This document shows, in pieces, positions 33,493 through 43,170 of a stretch of DNA of 64,000 nt (position 1 is the first letter of the stretch; every line of letters begins with the position of its first letter). Under the pieces are notes generated by a model that saw nothing but the letters and a program-made list of their open reading frames with translations, was not told where the DNA came from and made no database searches. The translations under genes were made by a program, and so were the position numbers. This DNA comes from Amanita rubescens (Eukaryota > Basidiomycota > Agaricomycetes > Agaricales > Amanitaceae), in NCBI GenBank assembly GCA_015039365.1, contig WION01000050.1, forward strand, positions 177,895 to 241,894, written 5' to 3'.

Positions 33493-34050
33493 TCACCAAG
33501 CATTTGAGAATCCAAGTATATACTTATGCCATTGATAAACTTCAACGATCCACTTTATATTATCTGCTTCGTGCTTTTCATTGTCGTCCAATTCTGACGA
33601 ATTGCCCCCTGCGCCTCCTTCCTCCGACGAACACCGCCGGAGAGCGCTCAACTCGCGCTGGATAGCCACAAGTTGACGGAGGAAAAACACTTTCTGTTGC
33701 TTTGACAACGACTCGTCGACAGCCGTTGCAGACTTCTTCATTACGCCAGAGATGGAGACTTGTTTGAGGAACATCTCCGTAGCTAGTTTGAGTCTTGCTT
33801 CGGAATCGGGCGTACTTAACTTTGCTATTGACGAAAATTAGATCAAAACATGCGCGCTACACCAACTTACCTAGTTTATTGGCATACTCTCCATTGATGG
33901 TCCTGACCAACACGTCCGTCATCCAGGGCGCCCGAGCGTCCATCACATCCTCCAGCATAACAGGAATTGCGAATTGGGGTCGTATGCGTCACTTGTTGGG
34001 GAAGTGACTGGACCATGAACGAGAAAATATCGGGAGACAGTTGCTTATTC
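33493..34050 (-). pseudogene. Lon-type ATP-dependent protease, internal fragment
   Basis: Two minus-strand exon pieces read SPDIFSFMVQSLPQQ, VMDARAPWMTDVLVRTINGE and, after an intron, LSTPDSEARLKLATEMFLKQ, ATAVDESLSKQQKVFFLRQ and IQRELSALRR...SELDDNEKHEADNI. This is the linker between the N-terminal domain and the AAA module of fungal Lon proteases (S16). The LRQ-LVAIQREL block lacks one residue compared with the usual LRQQLAAIQREL. The AAA and Ser-Lys protease domains are missing, so this is a duplicated fragment dropped between two trefoil units. Confidence 0.7.
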
Positions 34051-34596
34051 GGGTTTTATCTGCCAAATCACTACGGTACGAGCACACTGATTGCAGCTTG
34101 TACCGTAATAAATGGAAGCTAAGAAAACTTTTGTCAGTAAGTGTGTTCAGCGATAGAGCTGTATACGCACATACTCGACTCCCTTCTTCCATACTTCGCT
34201 CTCGACATCCTTCCGCATCGATGGAGGATATGGACGTATTCTTTGATCTCCCTGGCGAGGGAAAGCATCCGCTCACATCAATTCTCTTCATCGTTCGCAT
34301 TTCGCAAACGACTTCTGGACGTTATCGCTGTACGGCGGTGGATGATGTGAGTGATGGTGACCACTGCAGCTGACTAAGCCGCTCCAGAAATAGAGCCTGG
34401 AGCTGGAAATGAAACCCATCGACTCTGCGGCTCCGAAGCCGAAGTTATCCCAAAGAAAACGATGCGGCCCCACACGTACTCCTTTGATTCAGTTGACTGT
34501 ACCAACCACATTGGTAACATTGCGGCCCCACACGTACTCCTTTAATTCGGTTGACAGTACCGCCTTAGGTTTGCGGGTGTTGCTCCAATATTCGAA

Positions 34597-35514
34597 ATGC
34601 GCCCTGTTACTGGACCTCTGCAGACGGGTACATACACCCCAGAACTACTTGAAGACCTGGCAAATACCCAACAGCAACGGTGAACAGCGACCGGTCGAAG
34701 AAATCGTACTCATAAATGATGCTCGGAGTGATGGAGCGAAGGTAAGGGTGTTCAAATATTTGTAAAATATAACTTAACATGATGAATTAGTGGTTGGTCG
34801 AGAATATGGGCAACGACGTATCGTGGCGAAAGATTTGAATGTGACACTAGCTCATGATCCCCAGCAAAACACCGTGGGTATGAGGGAAGGGCAAGCTGAA
34901 TGGTCCATCAAGGAGACGGATGTCCCAGGAGTATACAGGCCTGCCGTTTCATTATTGACCTTCACATTCAACGAAACTCGGTTAGTGGCGCACGCCCAGA
35001 CTCACACGCGTACGTTGAAAAAAATGGGGATAACGATGGTAAACTTACATTGCCACTTACTCAAACAGAACTTTAGCTTGATGTGTTGAACATTGCAACG
35101 CGATGACGCCTCCTCCTTTCATACCTCTGCGCTTAGTGCGCCGAGCATTGTTCACCATTAACGCGCTTTGCACCACAAAGCGCACCTCACCATTCATCCG
35201 CCTCACATATCCCTCTGCCTAGTTACCTTTCATCTCCTACGTATTTATATAGTTCCATTTTGCATCTCTCACCTCAGTACGAATAAACGTATCTGAGGTG
35301 AGACCGTCCTTTTTACATTATCTTAATCACATACTAATATCCGTTGTTAGATTATCTTTATCCTCTAGGTATGCTACAACTATAGTACGAATAAACGTAT
35401 CTGAGATTATCTTTATCCTCTAGCCTCTAGCGTGTTACCGTTTAACATGATGTGAAGGTCGGTTCGGAGCCTGGTATGGCCATGAATTTCCGTATTTTCC
35501 GCGTCGACGAATGA
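34597..35514 (+). pseudogene. Trefoil inhibitor-like gene, array copy 4, frameshifted and split by an LTR
   Basis: The start MRPVTGPLQTGTY is intact, but GAAGACCTGG lacks one C compared with the GACCCTGG of the other copies, which shifts the frame in exon 1. Exons 2 and 3 are readable (EWSIKETDVPGVY). The last exon is interrupted after CTTGATG by a 364-base insert with a 5-base target duplication; across the insert the sister-copy sequence resumes and ends at 35514. Two independent lesions mark it as dead. Confidence 0.75.
35084..35447. mobile_element. Solo LTR with 5-base target duplication
   Basis: Starts TGTTGAACA and ends GTTTAACA, flanked by TGATG on each side (35079-35083 and 35448-35452). 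Length 364 bases, with a TATTTATATAG promoter-like block near 35240 and a repeated TACGAATAAACGTATCTGAG (near 35279 and 35386) that includes an AATAAA signal. These are the expected parts of a long terminal repeat. The undisrupted sequence is present in copies 1-3, which shows both the insertion site and that this insertion followed the array duplication. Confidence 0.85.
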
Positions 35515-36045
35515 TCAGCGTCAAGTGTCAGTAAGCTCGGACTGTGCCCAAGCTTTACTATTGTTGGACCTAGATCAGGCCCGGTTTTGACGGTGGATGT
35601 GCATCGTTGTGGAATCCGATAGCACCAAAATATTGAGAATAAGTATATACTTATGCCATTGACGAGAATTTAGAATCCAATAGGTCGCGAAAATAGTATT
35701 CAGAATCCAAATTCATAGTAATGGTCGTAGCGAGGCCGTTTTCATATAGAAATTTAGCCTCAATTTAGGCACTTCTGAATCTGGACTTGGCTGAGTTGAG
35801 TTTTTGTTATGTGTGAGCCTCTTTCCCGTCTCCCGAATTCAATCTAACTCCCTTCGCAAGTACTTATCCCAAGCATTGGTAAGGATGCGGCCCCACACGT
35901 ACTCCTTTAATCCAGTTGACTGTACCCTAGATATTCACATGATTCGCCGAGCGCCAGGTATACTAGTCTGGGCCTCGATATTCTTAGATTTCTCATGAAG
36001 ACTTATAAAGCCTTAGGTTTGCCGGTTGCTCCTCCAACATTCGAA

Positions 36046-36170
36046 ATGCGCCCTTTTACTGGACCTGTGCGAACTGGTACATACATATTTGAACTAGCTG
36101 AAACCCCTGGCGAATACTGAACGGTGAGCAGTGATCGGTCGAACTTCACGTTCGAGATGAGATGGACAGC
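36046..36170 (+). pseudogene. Trefoil inhibitor-like gene, array copy 5 (first exon only)
   Basis: TATAAAGCC then MRPFTGPVRTGTYIFELAET, with a TGA at 36118 where sisters have a sense codon. The similarity fades after about 36170, and the 3' end of the HNH-like gene follows on the other strand. A dead 5' remnant. Confidence 0.65.
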
Positions 36171-36247
36171 CATCGGTACCTTGTTTGGTCTTACTGTCGG
36201 TTCCAAGCCTAATACATGGCCGTGGTAAAGTTCATCATCTATTCAGT

Positions 36248-37566
36248 TCAACGTCCACGGATTTCAGTTGGCAAGTGAGAAAGGTGGTCTCCAAAAAGAT
36301 CGAGAAGCGACAATCGAATATCAAGGTCAGCGCTTCCATACTTCCCAGAGGGCACAGGATAAGATCCAAAATTGAACTTGTCCATAACGAGATCCAAGGG
36401 TTCCGCCGCACCGCTCAAATGAAGGACCTTGGCAATAGCTGCATGGATCGCCAGGAACCGGGCGTTTGGGAGCGGGATATCTTTCTCTGAGTGATTTGTG
36501 AATGTTACCTGCTGACGGCCGCCAAGTGCCCAGACGTATACGGGAGTCTCTGAGAGCCACTTCACGTTGTACACATTGGGTTCATCCTATCAGAATGAGC
36601 TGGTAGAAAACATTGAATTATGGGAGTAAAGACCGTTGCTTCAAAGTACCATTCAAAGTTGTCAAATGCAGCATGCATTTCGGTTTGTAACAGTATTCCG
36701 TTACTAGGCGAATCTACGATACTTTCAAGACGTTCAATCGTGTCTTCTGAAAGGTCGGCATAATGCCGGAGGATGTCCCAAGTTGCCGGCAAAGATATAT
36801 GCTACAAGAGGCTCTGCATACTGAATGAGAAGATGAGAGAATGAGTACCGACCAATCCTGCATTTGAATTGTTCCCTTTAGCGATCGATCTTCGAATAAT
36901 GTGGGCACCAACAGTGAAAATTCTAGTATTAGGTGGAGGTTCTATCACGGCACATTTGTTTGCTTGACGCTCTTTGAGCTGTTTTGGACGTAAAAAATCA
37001 AATTCTAGTTCAAACAAAAAACATACGAGGAGGAGGAAATGGGGTTTTTCCTTCACGACGGTCATCGACACTGCTGTCTCAGGTAAGGTAATGGATGAAT
37101 TATCTGAGATACAGGGGGTTTGGCTCTTATATGCGCTCTTAACTGCCGGTAAATGATGAGCAAGGAAGTGAGAGATACCTCAAGACGTACATGGCCATAA
37201 CAGAAAATTCACCCAGTCGGATGCCAACCCAACCAACCCTTCCTCCCGAGAGTCGCAACAAATTACCGCGCATGCGACATAACGCTTGCCTCGATCTGTA
37301 GGGGCGTTGTTTAGCATCTCTTTAAGGACTTTAAGTGAGTCGATCCTGGTCGTCCCGTTTCCAACTATACGACGCTCCACGGGAACATTCTCAAAAACCA
37401 AGAGCTGGGCGTTTGCATTCTCAACGAGTTCTATGGTCAAGATTTTCTCCTTGTTCATGAGTTTCAAAACGGTCGCAACAAAATCGTTGGTTAGTTGTGA
37501 GACGGAACTGATGGTCCCAGTAGAGGTGGAATCATCGCTTAGTTGTGGACTGAGCGGCCAAGTCAT
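36248..37566 (-). CDS. HNH-type endonuclease-like protein
   Basis: A multi-exon minus-strand gene. Exon 1 is helical (SQLTNDFVATVLKLMNKE, RYVACAVICCDSREEGLVG). The centre has ERQANKCAVIEPPPNTRIFT and VGAHIIRRSIAKGN, then TWDILRHYADLSEDTIERL, DSPSNGILLQTEMHAAFDNF and EWYFEAT. The order Cys..., AHII, TW.IL, NGI.L...H..FD, WYFE matches a fungal HNH-type family in which AHI and the final H bind zinc and the nucleic acid. The start of the zinc motif (usually RD.YRC..SG) is poorly preserved near 37030, so activity is doubtful. The C-terminal 100 residues (LRLSGAAEPLDLVMDK-like, GKYGSADLDIRLSL) are outside the domain. Boundaries of the central introns are uncertain. Confidence 0.55.
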
Positions 37567-38208
37567 TAGAGGGCGTCGTTCGTAACGGTAACGTAAAGTT
37601 TAACAGGGAGAAGGTAAGACACCAGCGAGATATGTTCGATGACATTGAAGCGTGGAGTATTCCCGCTACGTAAGTAGTGGGTTCAGTGCTACGACCAACT
37701 GACGGTTTGTGTCACACGTCACACGTTTGATCGTCAGGCTGTCACGTATTCTTACCGTACCGAGCTACATCCGTATATCGGGTGTCTTTCCCGATCGATT
37801 GCCCATCACTCACGTTACATCCGCTTTTCGAATAAGATCACATTGCACCGAATACTAAATGTCTGCGCCAGAAAAGAAAGTACGCAACACGATCCAACGA
37901 ACCTGCGAACCCTTGTAGTTACTTAACATCGTGAAAGAAAATAAACCACCAGTAACCAACATATGCGTCATGCGGTGAAAGCCTACCCCTGTTTGGTACG
38001 AGATGCATCCGCTCTGATTGAGATCGTCATTTTACTCCCCTTTCCGGCAATGGAGTCACAACAAAACAGGATTGAACCCAGGGAAACGGTAATGTTACCA
38101 TAACGAAGTACAACCGCATATTCGGTCAACTGCAAACCCTTCTCACAGAGTCTCTTTATCACGGCCTCTTTCTCTAATTGCACGACAACTCTCTTCGTTC
38201 GTAACGCC

Positions 38209-39024
38209 ATGGGAGACACTGTCTATGACATCAAAGTGCTCCAGGTCAGCGTCGACCCTTTAGACGAAAACGAAAGCCACTTTCGCATTCTGTCGATGGT
38301 AAATTCGTCAAATGACCATCGATGCGAAATTGTATAGTGTCGACGATATGTGCTTCGAGCCCTCCTTAATCTCCATCTTACCCCCTCTCCCGCCTGGTGA
38401 CTGGAATACCGACCGTATATCTCGGAATTGCGTAGATGGCCGCCCCCACTTTTCCGAGGTCACGAAAGTCGAACTCCCAAGTATCTCACACCTCTGGCAT
38501 CCCCTCCAAATCAACCACCTAGACCTTCACATGGGAGATAAACTCCGGTCCAATGTTTACGAAGCCAGCACTCCCCAGTTTGACCTACCCATCGTAGTCA
38601 AATTTACTCAATTCCCTTTCGATGGATCCAAAACCACCAAATCGGCCCCCGGTTTCTCGGGCACTTAACCGAGGAAGGTCGAGTTATTGGCTTCGCGATG
38701 GAGCGTATCACTAGCTGCCGGCACGCTACGCCCGAGGATTTGGCTCTGTGTCAGCAGGCGCTGTCGAAATTACACCGGTTGAGCATCAAGCATGGCGACA
38801 TCAACAAACATAATTTTCTTATCCACGACGATCGAGCGACGCTGATTGATTTTGAGTCTGCGTTGCAGTGCAACGATGCGAAGGTGCTGGAAGAGGAGTT
38901 TCGAGGGCTAGAGAAAGAGTTGAGTGATATGTCGGGGAGAGGGGGGCTGCCGGGTGGTCGAGAGCAGTTCAGAGAAGTGACCGTATCGGACAAATTCCAG
39001 TTGTATACAGAAATTACAGAGTGA
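38209..39024 (+). pseudogene. Kinase-like protein (fungal family often labelled alpha-galactosidase A), broken
   Basis: Reads MGDTVYDIKVLQVSVD, then FRILSMVNSSNDHRCEIV followed by a stop; one base later in another frame comes YSVDDMCFEPSLISILPPLP. A second break lies at about 38640: IVVKFTQFPFDG should lead into the helix before GPRFLGHL, but roughly 40 bases are missing and the frame changes. The rest is open: RFLGHLTEEGRVIGFAMERI, QALSKLHRLSIKHGDINKHN, FLIHDDRATLIDFESA. HGD...N and IDFE are the catalytic-loop and metal-loop motifs of aminoglycoside-phosphotransferase-like kinases. Two lesions make this a pseudogene, unless an intron explains the first. Confidence 0.65.
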
Positions 39025-40258
39025 TCACTGATCGTGGCCGTTCATCGTCCATCTATACGATTCTATACACATGCTAGGATATTCAATGCATGCCAACGTA
39101 AGTCATGCACCCCGCCCAGAGCTATCTATAGCCTATTAAGGACCTGCTCGTGTCTCGTAATCAGTTACGTCGAAAACGTCTACTGCAGCCGGGTACAAAG
39201 TTGGCGCAATGTGCGAAAAAGAATAAATGATCTGATAATTGGAAAGGGGTTTGCTCCGAAAGCCATGCCTCCTATTCGTGTCTTTAAAATATGAAGTCAC
39301 TGTAACTTTTTACTAACTCATCTTTCGCCGTTTGTTGCTTCGAGCATACCATGATCATGACACGTCATGTTCCTTTTGACCCTGTCACCACAAAATGCAA
39401 CATTTTTTTAACGCCATTTACGACAATGTGAGTCGTCCACCTTATTTAGTGAGGTAGCTGAAGGTCCAAGCTCATCACCTGCCACGTCAATCACAGGAAG
39501 TGGAAATTTGACAAGCGCGAAAAGTAGAAAGGTAAAGCAAAAACCGATGGGGACAACAAAAGAAAAATGAAAGACTCAAAGGGGCCCGGGAGACGATCCG
39601 ACTGTTCCAAGTGATTCTATCAACGACAGTGATATGAAGTTTTATGAACGACATAATAGATGAGGATCTTTAGTCCTTATGTACTTGTAACTAACTGCCT
39701 TGCTGCCAATTGAATACACTCAAACCCATCTTTTCATCACTGGCCTAACCCGTCCGGCACGTAGCGGGACCTGCGGCACTCGTGCCGCTTTCTACGTTTA
39801 TTTACATGTATTTGGTGCACTGATCGCGCACTTTTCTCGTCACCGTCAGTCACTAGTCACTAGTCACTCACGCGGCGTTTCAAACTTCCGCGCATTGGCA
39901 AACCGATAATCTACATAATGCTACCTCTAGGACTGTTCGTATGTCAAGAATGCAAGACACGCAGCTCAATTGGAGATATGCTGGACTCGGAGTCGAGCAA
40001 GCACCGCATACCCTGGGCCAGCCACCCAGCGCATACGTCATGAATGGGTCAGCATGAGTGCATCTGGTCGCAAACGGAGCCTTCTTTAACGATAGCGGAT
40101 GGGTCGCGTGCCCCGTGTCGGGCAAGCTACATCCTTCAGGCCTGTTGCGGTGAAACTTTGTTATTTGCGTTTGCTACGCGAAAGCACCTCTTCACGTAAC
40201 GCTCAAAGGTATAAAAGCATGGGCAGCAACCTCACCTCACCTCAGTCAACAATTCTCA
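39025..40258. other. No supported gene
   Basis: Spacer with only short frames. A TATAAAA box at 40210-40216, 49 bases before the next ATG, belongs to the following gene. Confidence 0.4.
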
Positions 40259-40913
40259 ATGCTTGCAGAATACAGAATCAAGAGCGTCCAAACCAACAAC
40301 TTCGTCGTCAGCAACGGCAAAGAAATGCCCGGTGACAGGGTCATGACTACACCCGCTCCTGAGATGAAACCAGCAGAAACCGTAAAAATTCCTCTGGTCT
40401 TTGTCCTGCGCTATTGCTTATGACGATGGACGATAGATAATCTGCTTCAATCCTCCCCTTAACCCACCCATTGGTGGCAATGGGAGTTCGAGTATGATGG
40501 GCAAGGCTGGACTGTATATCGCAGTCGCAAAGGCACGTCGAAGTTCACCTTGTTTGATCAACTTGTTCTTAACTTGGACTATAGGAAGAAGCGGGTGAAC
40601 ACCTGATTTGGAGAAAGGAAGCATTCGTGTGGGACATTGCGACCAACGGACCACAGTTCACTCATTCGTGAGCTATCGCTACTTCCGCCGCATTCATAAA
40701 TCTAACAAAACATGTCAGAATTCACGCCCCCGGTAAAGATCTTTACTGGTTTGATAAGACCAACTACGAGATTGGACGTTCTGTATGTTTAATTTTTATC
40801 TCAACCAAAAAAGAAAGGAAGCTTACGGGATTTCTTTCACACAGCTCATCCTTCAACCTGGCCCCGGTGCTAGAGAGAAAGAAATATTCTTTATTCTTGA
40901 AAAGCTTGCGTAG
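40259..40913 (+). CDS. Beta-trefoil (ricin B/I66-like) protein
   Basis: Coding blocks in order are MLAEYRIKSVQTNNFVVSNG, HWWQWEFEYDGQGWTVYRSR, GEHLIWRKEAFVWDIATNG, IHAPGKDLYWFDKTNYEIGR and LILQPGPGAREKEIFFILEK. YRI at the start, repeated W-containing strands and the final Q..FFIEK-like strand are the layout of small fungal beta-trefoils. The last two introns are clean GT-AG; the first and second are not (no AG acceptor was found in the right frame before HWWQWEF), so the gene may be damaged or use a site I missed. It has its own TATAAAA box. It is only distantly similar to the tandem family. Confidence 0.5.
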
Positions 40914-41340
40914 AATCTAAGGGGAACGCCGTTGGATTGATATATAGGAAATGTGTAGCGGCTAGATGAACAGTAGAAAATGATGTTACTGTTTAAACGT
41001 TGTCTCGTAAGTGGGTGGCAATACAATAGGCTGTCTGTCTCATCATCCGTGCCCATGATTCCACCATTGAACAAAAATCAGCTCGAGTCCGTATCAACGC
41101 GTCAATGATACCCCTAGCGCTTGCAACTGCTCCTGCTCTTTCACATTCCACTGCGGAGTACCCGGAGGAAAGTAAGAATACTCCAGCTCTCTTATCCCAC
41201 TCGTCCGAAGCGCGCGTCCGAGTCTACTCATCGGAAAGCCGCAATTCAAAAAAACAAGCCGCTTAAGTGTAATCATCTGAGGCTGGCGATATTCACATGT
41301 TATGACACCTTGCCGAATTGTGATGTGCATGGCCCAAGCC

Positions 41341-41560
41341 CTTGTGGATTTCAGGGCGAGCCACGGGATATCCCGTGGATATCGAACGTGGACAAACTTT
41401 AACCATGGATAATGTGGATATCACCGCCAGTCTCATATCTCAGCGCATGTCACAAATCCATATCCATCGCCATTTTGCTGGATTATGTATGTCACTACGT
41501 GGATATCCACAAACTTTGCCACATGGACTGGCTGCCATCAAATGGCTTGTCCAACGCTGA
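41341..41560. repeat. Palindrome cluster with GTGGATATC motifs
   Basis: CCACGGGATATCCCGTGG (41361-41378) is an 18-base perfect palindrome and GTGGATATCCAC (41499-41510) is a 12-base one. GTGGATATC also appears near 41375 and 41413, and CCATATCCAT near 41458. Such spaced copies of one hexamer-like motif resemble subterminal repeats of a hAT-like or other DNA transposon; ends were not found. Confidence 0.45.
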
Positions 41561-41610
41561 TTCCAACATCGTTTGTGGCATTTCGACGTGCCTTCCAATT
41601 TGATCATGCA

Positions 41611-41690
41611 GTGATTGGTTTTCATTTCTGGCCAAGTTTTCAAGAAGCGTTGGTTAGACAAGTCAATGATCTATTGGAGCTTTTCGGATG
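41611..41690 (+). pseudogene. Fragment of an EEP-family gene
   Basis: SFQEALVRQVNDLLELFG is encoded in one frame and matches CFQEALSRQVNDLSELFG of the complete gene at 17731-19086. The preceding intron sequence (GATTGGTTTTCA) is also similar, so the fragment came by DNA duplication and not by reverse transcription. Nothing else of the gene is nearby. Confidence 0.75.
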
Positions 41691-41901
41691 CTCGAAACTG
41701 CGCATGTCGGGTCGTTAACAGGGTACGAAGAGCCGGATTGTATGGTTCATCGAGCCAAGAGGGCGGTATTCTTGAAAGCACAGGCGGCTTAGGATTTAGG
41801 AGAGGTCAAGGGACTTGCGCTGCTGGATCAGGTATGACGTATAGGCCGGGAACGAATGGAAAAGGGGAAAGGGGTGGGGAGGTGTCTCAGGCTCTGGCCC
41901 A

Positions 41902-41908
41902 TATAAAT
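41902..41908 (+). promoter_or_regulatory. TATA box of the ubiquitin-like chimeric ORF
   Basis: TATAAAT lies 60 bases before the ATG at 41962, a normal distance for this genome. Confidence 0.45.
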
Positions 41909-41961
41909 GTCTTACGCTCACCCCTGTGTACTCCACCGCTCCCGCTACTTTATCGTACAAC

Positions 41962-42575
41962 ATGCAGACCATCGCAAAGAACCTCGCAGGCAAAACGATC
42001 ACATTGGAGGTTGAATCCTCCGACACCATTGACAACGCCAAGATTCAGGATAACGAGGAATACGCTCAGCTCAACTCTGCCATGGCTACTACTCCGTCGA
42101 CCTCCACATCGTCCCCTTCCGTAACAGTCACTGCAGATGCACTAGCCCATGCACTTGATAAAATGGGTCTGACAGAGTCGGTATCAGCGACATTGCTATA
42201 TGACACAATTCTGCAAGCGCAGTCCGCGCAGTCGCCACAGTCGCCACAGTCTCCACAGCCCCCACCACAGTCTGCGCAACCCCCGCCTCAAATCACCCAG
42301 AGCCCCGTCCCTCAGAGTAAGTCAAATCACAACATTATTTATGCCGATGAATATTATAAAACTGATTCTTTAGCCAAAATGGCGAAGGCAGATTACCCCA
42401 AAGGCGTTAGAAACATTCTTTGGGCAGGTCCCGGCCCTCTAACCAACCAAGGGAATTCAACACGACGACACCAGGCCCCGACTTTTTCGACCCAGTTCGT
42501 GTCGAGAAACGCCGTAAGCTGCGGGAAATGACGAAGGCAGATTTTCCCAATGGCGTTGATGGATTGTGGTGGTAA
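41962..42575 (+). CDS. Chimeric ORF: ubiquitin N-terminus fused to Ser/Thr and Gln/Pro-rich protein
   Basis: The protein starts MQTIAKNLAGKTITLEVESS and goes on DTIDNAKIQD, which is the first 30 or so residues of ubiquitin with a few changes and a two-residue gap. It then departs completely: a Ser/Thr-rich stretch, a helix ADALAHALDKMGLTESVSAT, and a Gln/Pro/Ser run (QSPQSPQSPQPPPQSAQPP). An intron (GTAAGT at 42318, acceptor near 42373) leads to MAKADYPKGVRN. Past 42425 the best frame shifts: one frame ends at 42531, another reads FNTTTPGPDFFDPVRVEKRR, then MTKADFPNGVDGLWW and stops at 42575. The KADYPKGV/KADFPNGV pair is an internal repeat. The ubiquitin part lacks the beta-grasp core and the diGly end, so it cannot be conjugated. 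Expression is unproven. Confidence 0.5.
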
Positions 42576-42699
42576 AAGTTAGGGAACAGGAAAGGTGATG
42601 ATCAACGAACGAGGTCGCTCAATAAATAGGTCGTCTACTAGCTGAAGGTCTATTTCCAAATGTCGGAGACGCGAAGAACGCGTGGACAATGCACCCACC

Positions 42700-42980
42700 T
42701 TGAAGAATGACCAACGCGCCTGGTTTGGGTCAGTCGAAATCATATACTGAGCACATTGTGAGTCATATCCATTTCATATATAGTTTTTTTACTTACGCCA
42801 GAACCATGTCCCAAGGGACAGATATACCAGGATGGATATTCATCAAAGGACATGCTGTGAAATCGTTTGTCAATGACGGTATAAGAATGACTAGTTATTA
42901 TAGACTAACAAGAATTCTCCTTTATTTTCAGTTTCTCTAAATATGAGGAAGACGCGTCCGCCCTCAGCGTAGGTTGAAGG
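42700..42980 (-). pseudogene. Inverted fragment of the 44.6 kb trefoil gene
   Basis: The minus strand matches 44908-45180, covering the end of exon 2, the next intron and the short exon (SFDEYPSWYICPLG versus SMSYDEHPSWYICPLG). The following 43010-43170 matches 45211-45370 in the opposite relative order, so the piece was inverted in place. Confidence 0.7.
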
Positions 42981-43170
42981 CTCAAAAGCCGTCCCAGATT
43001 TCTTGTTGTGGATAACTAAGTATGCGTTTTGTGCTTTGGACGTACGCCCCGACCTCTAAGCGTGTTGATTGATTTTGGTTAGTTTGACGGGTTGAATGAT
43101 CCCGAATCATTGTACGATAGTATATGGGAGCGGAAAATGCAGTCGAATGCAAAGACGAAGTGTCATCATG

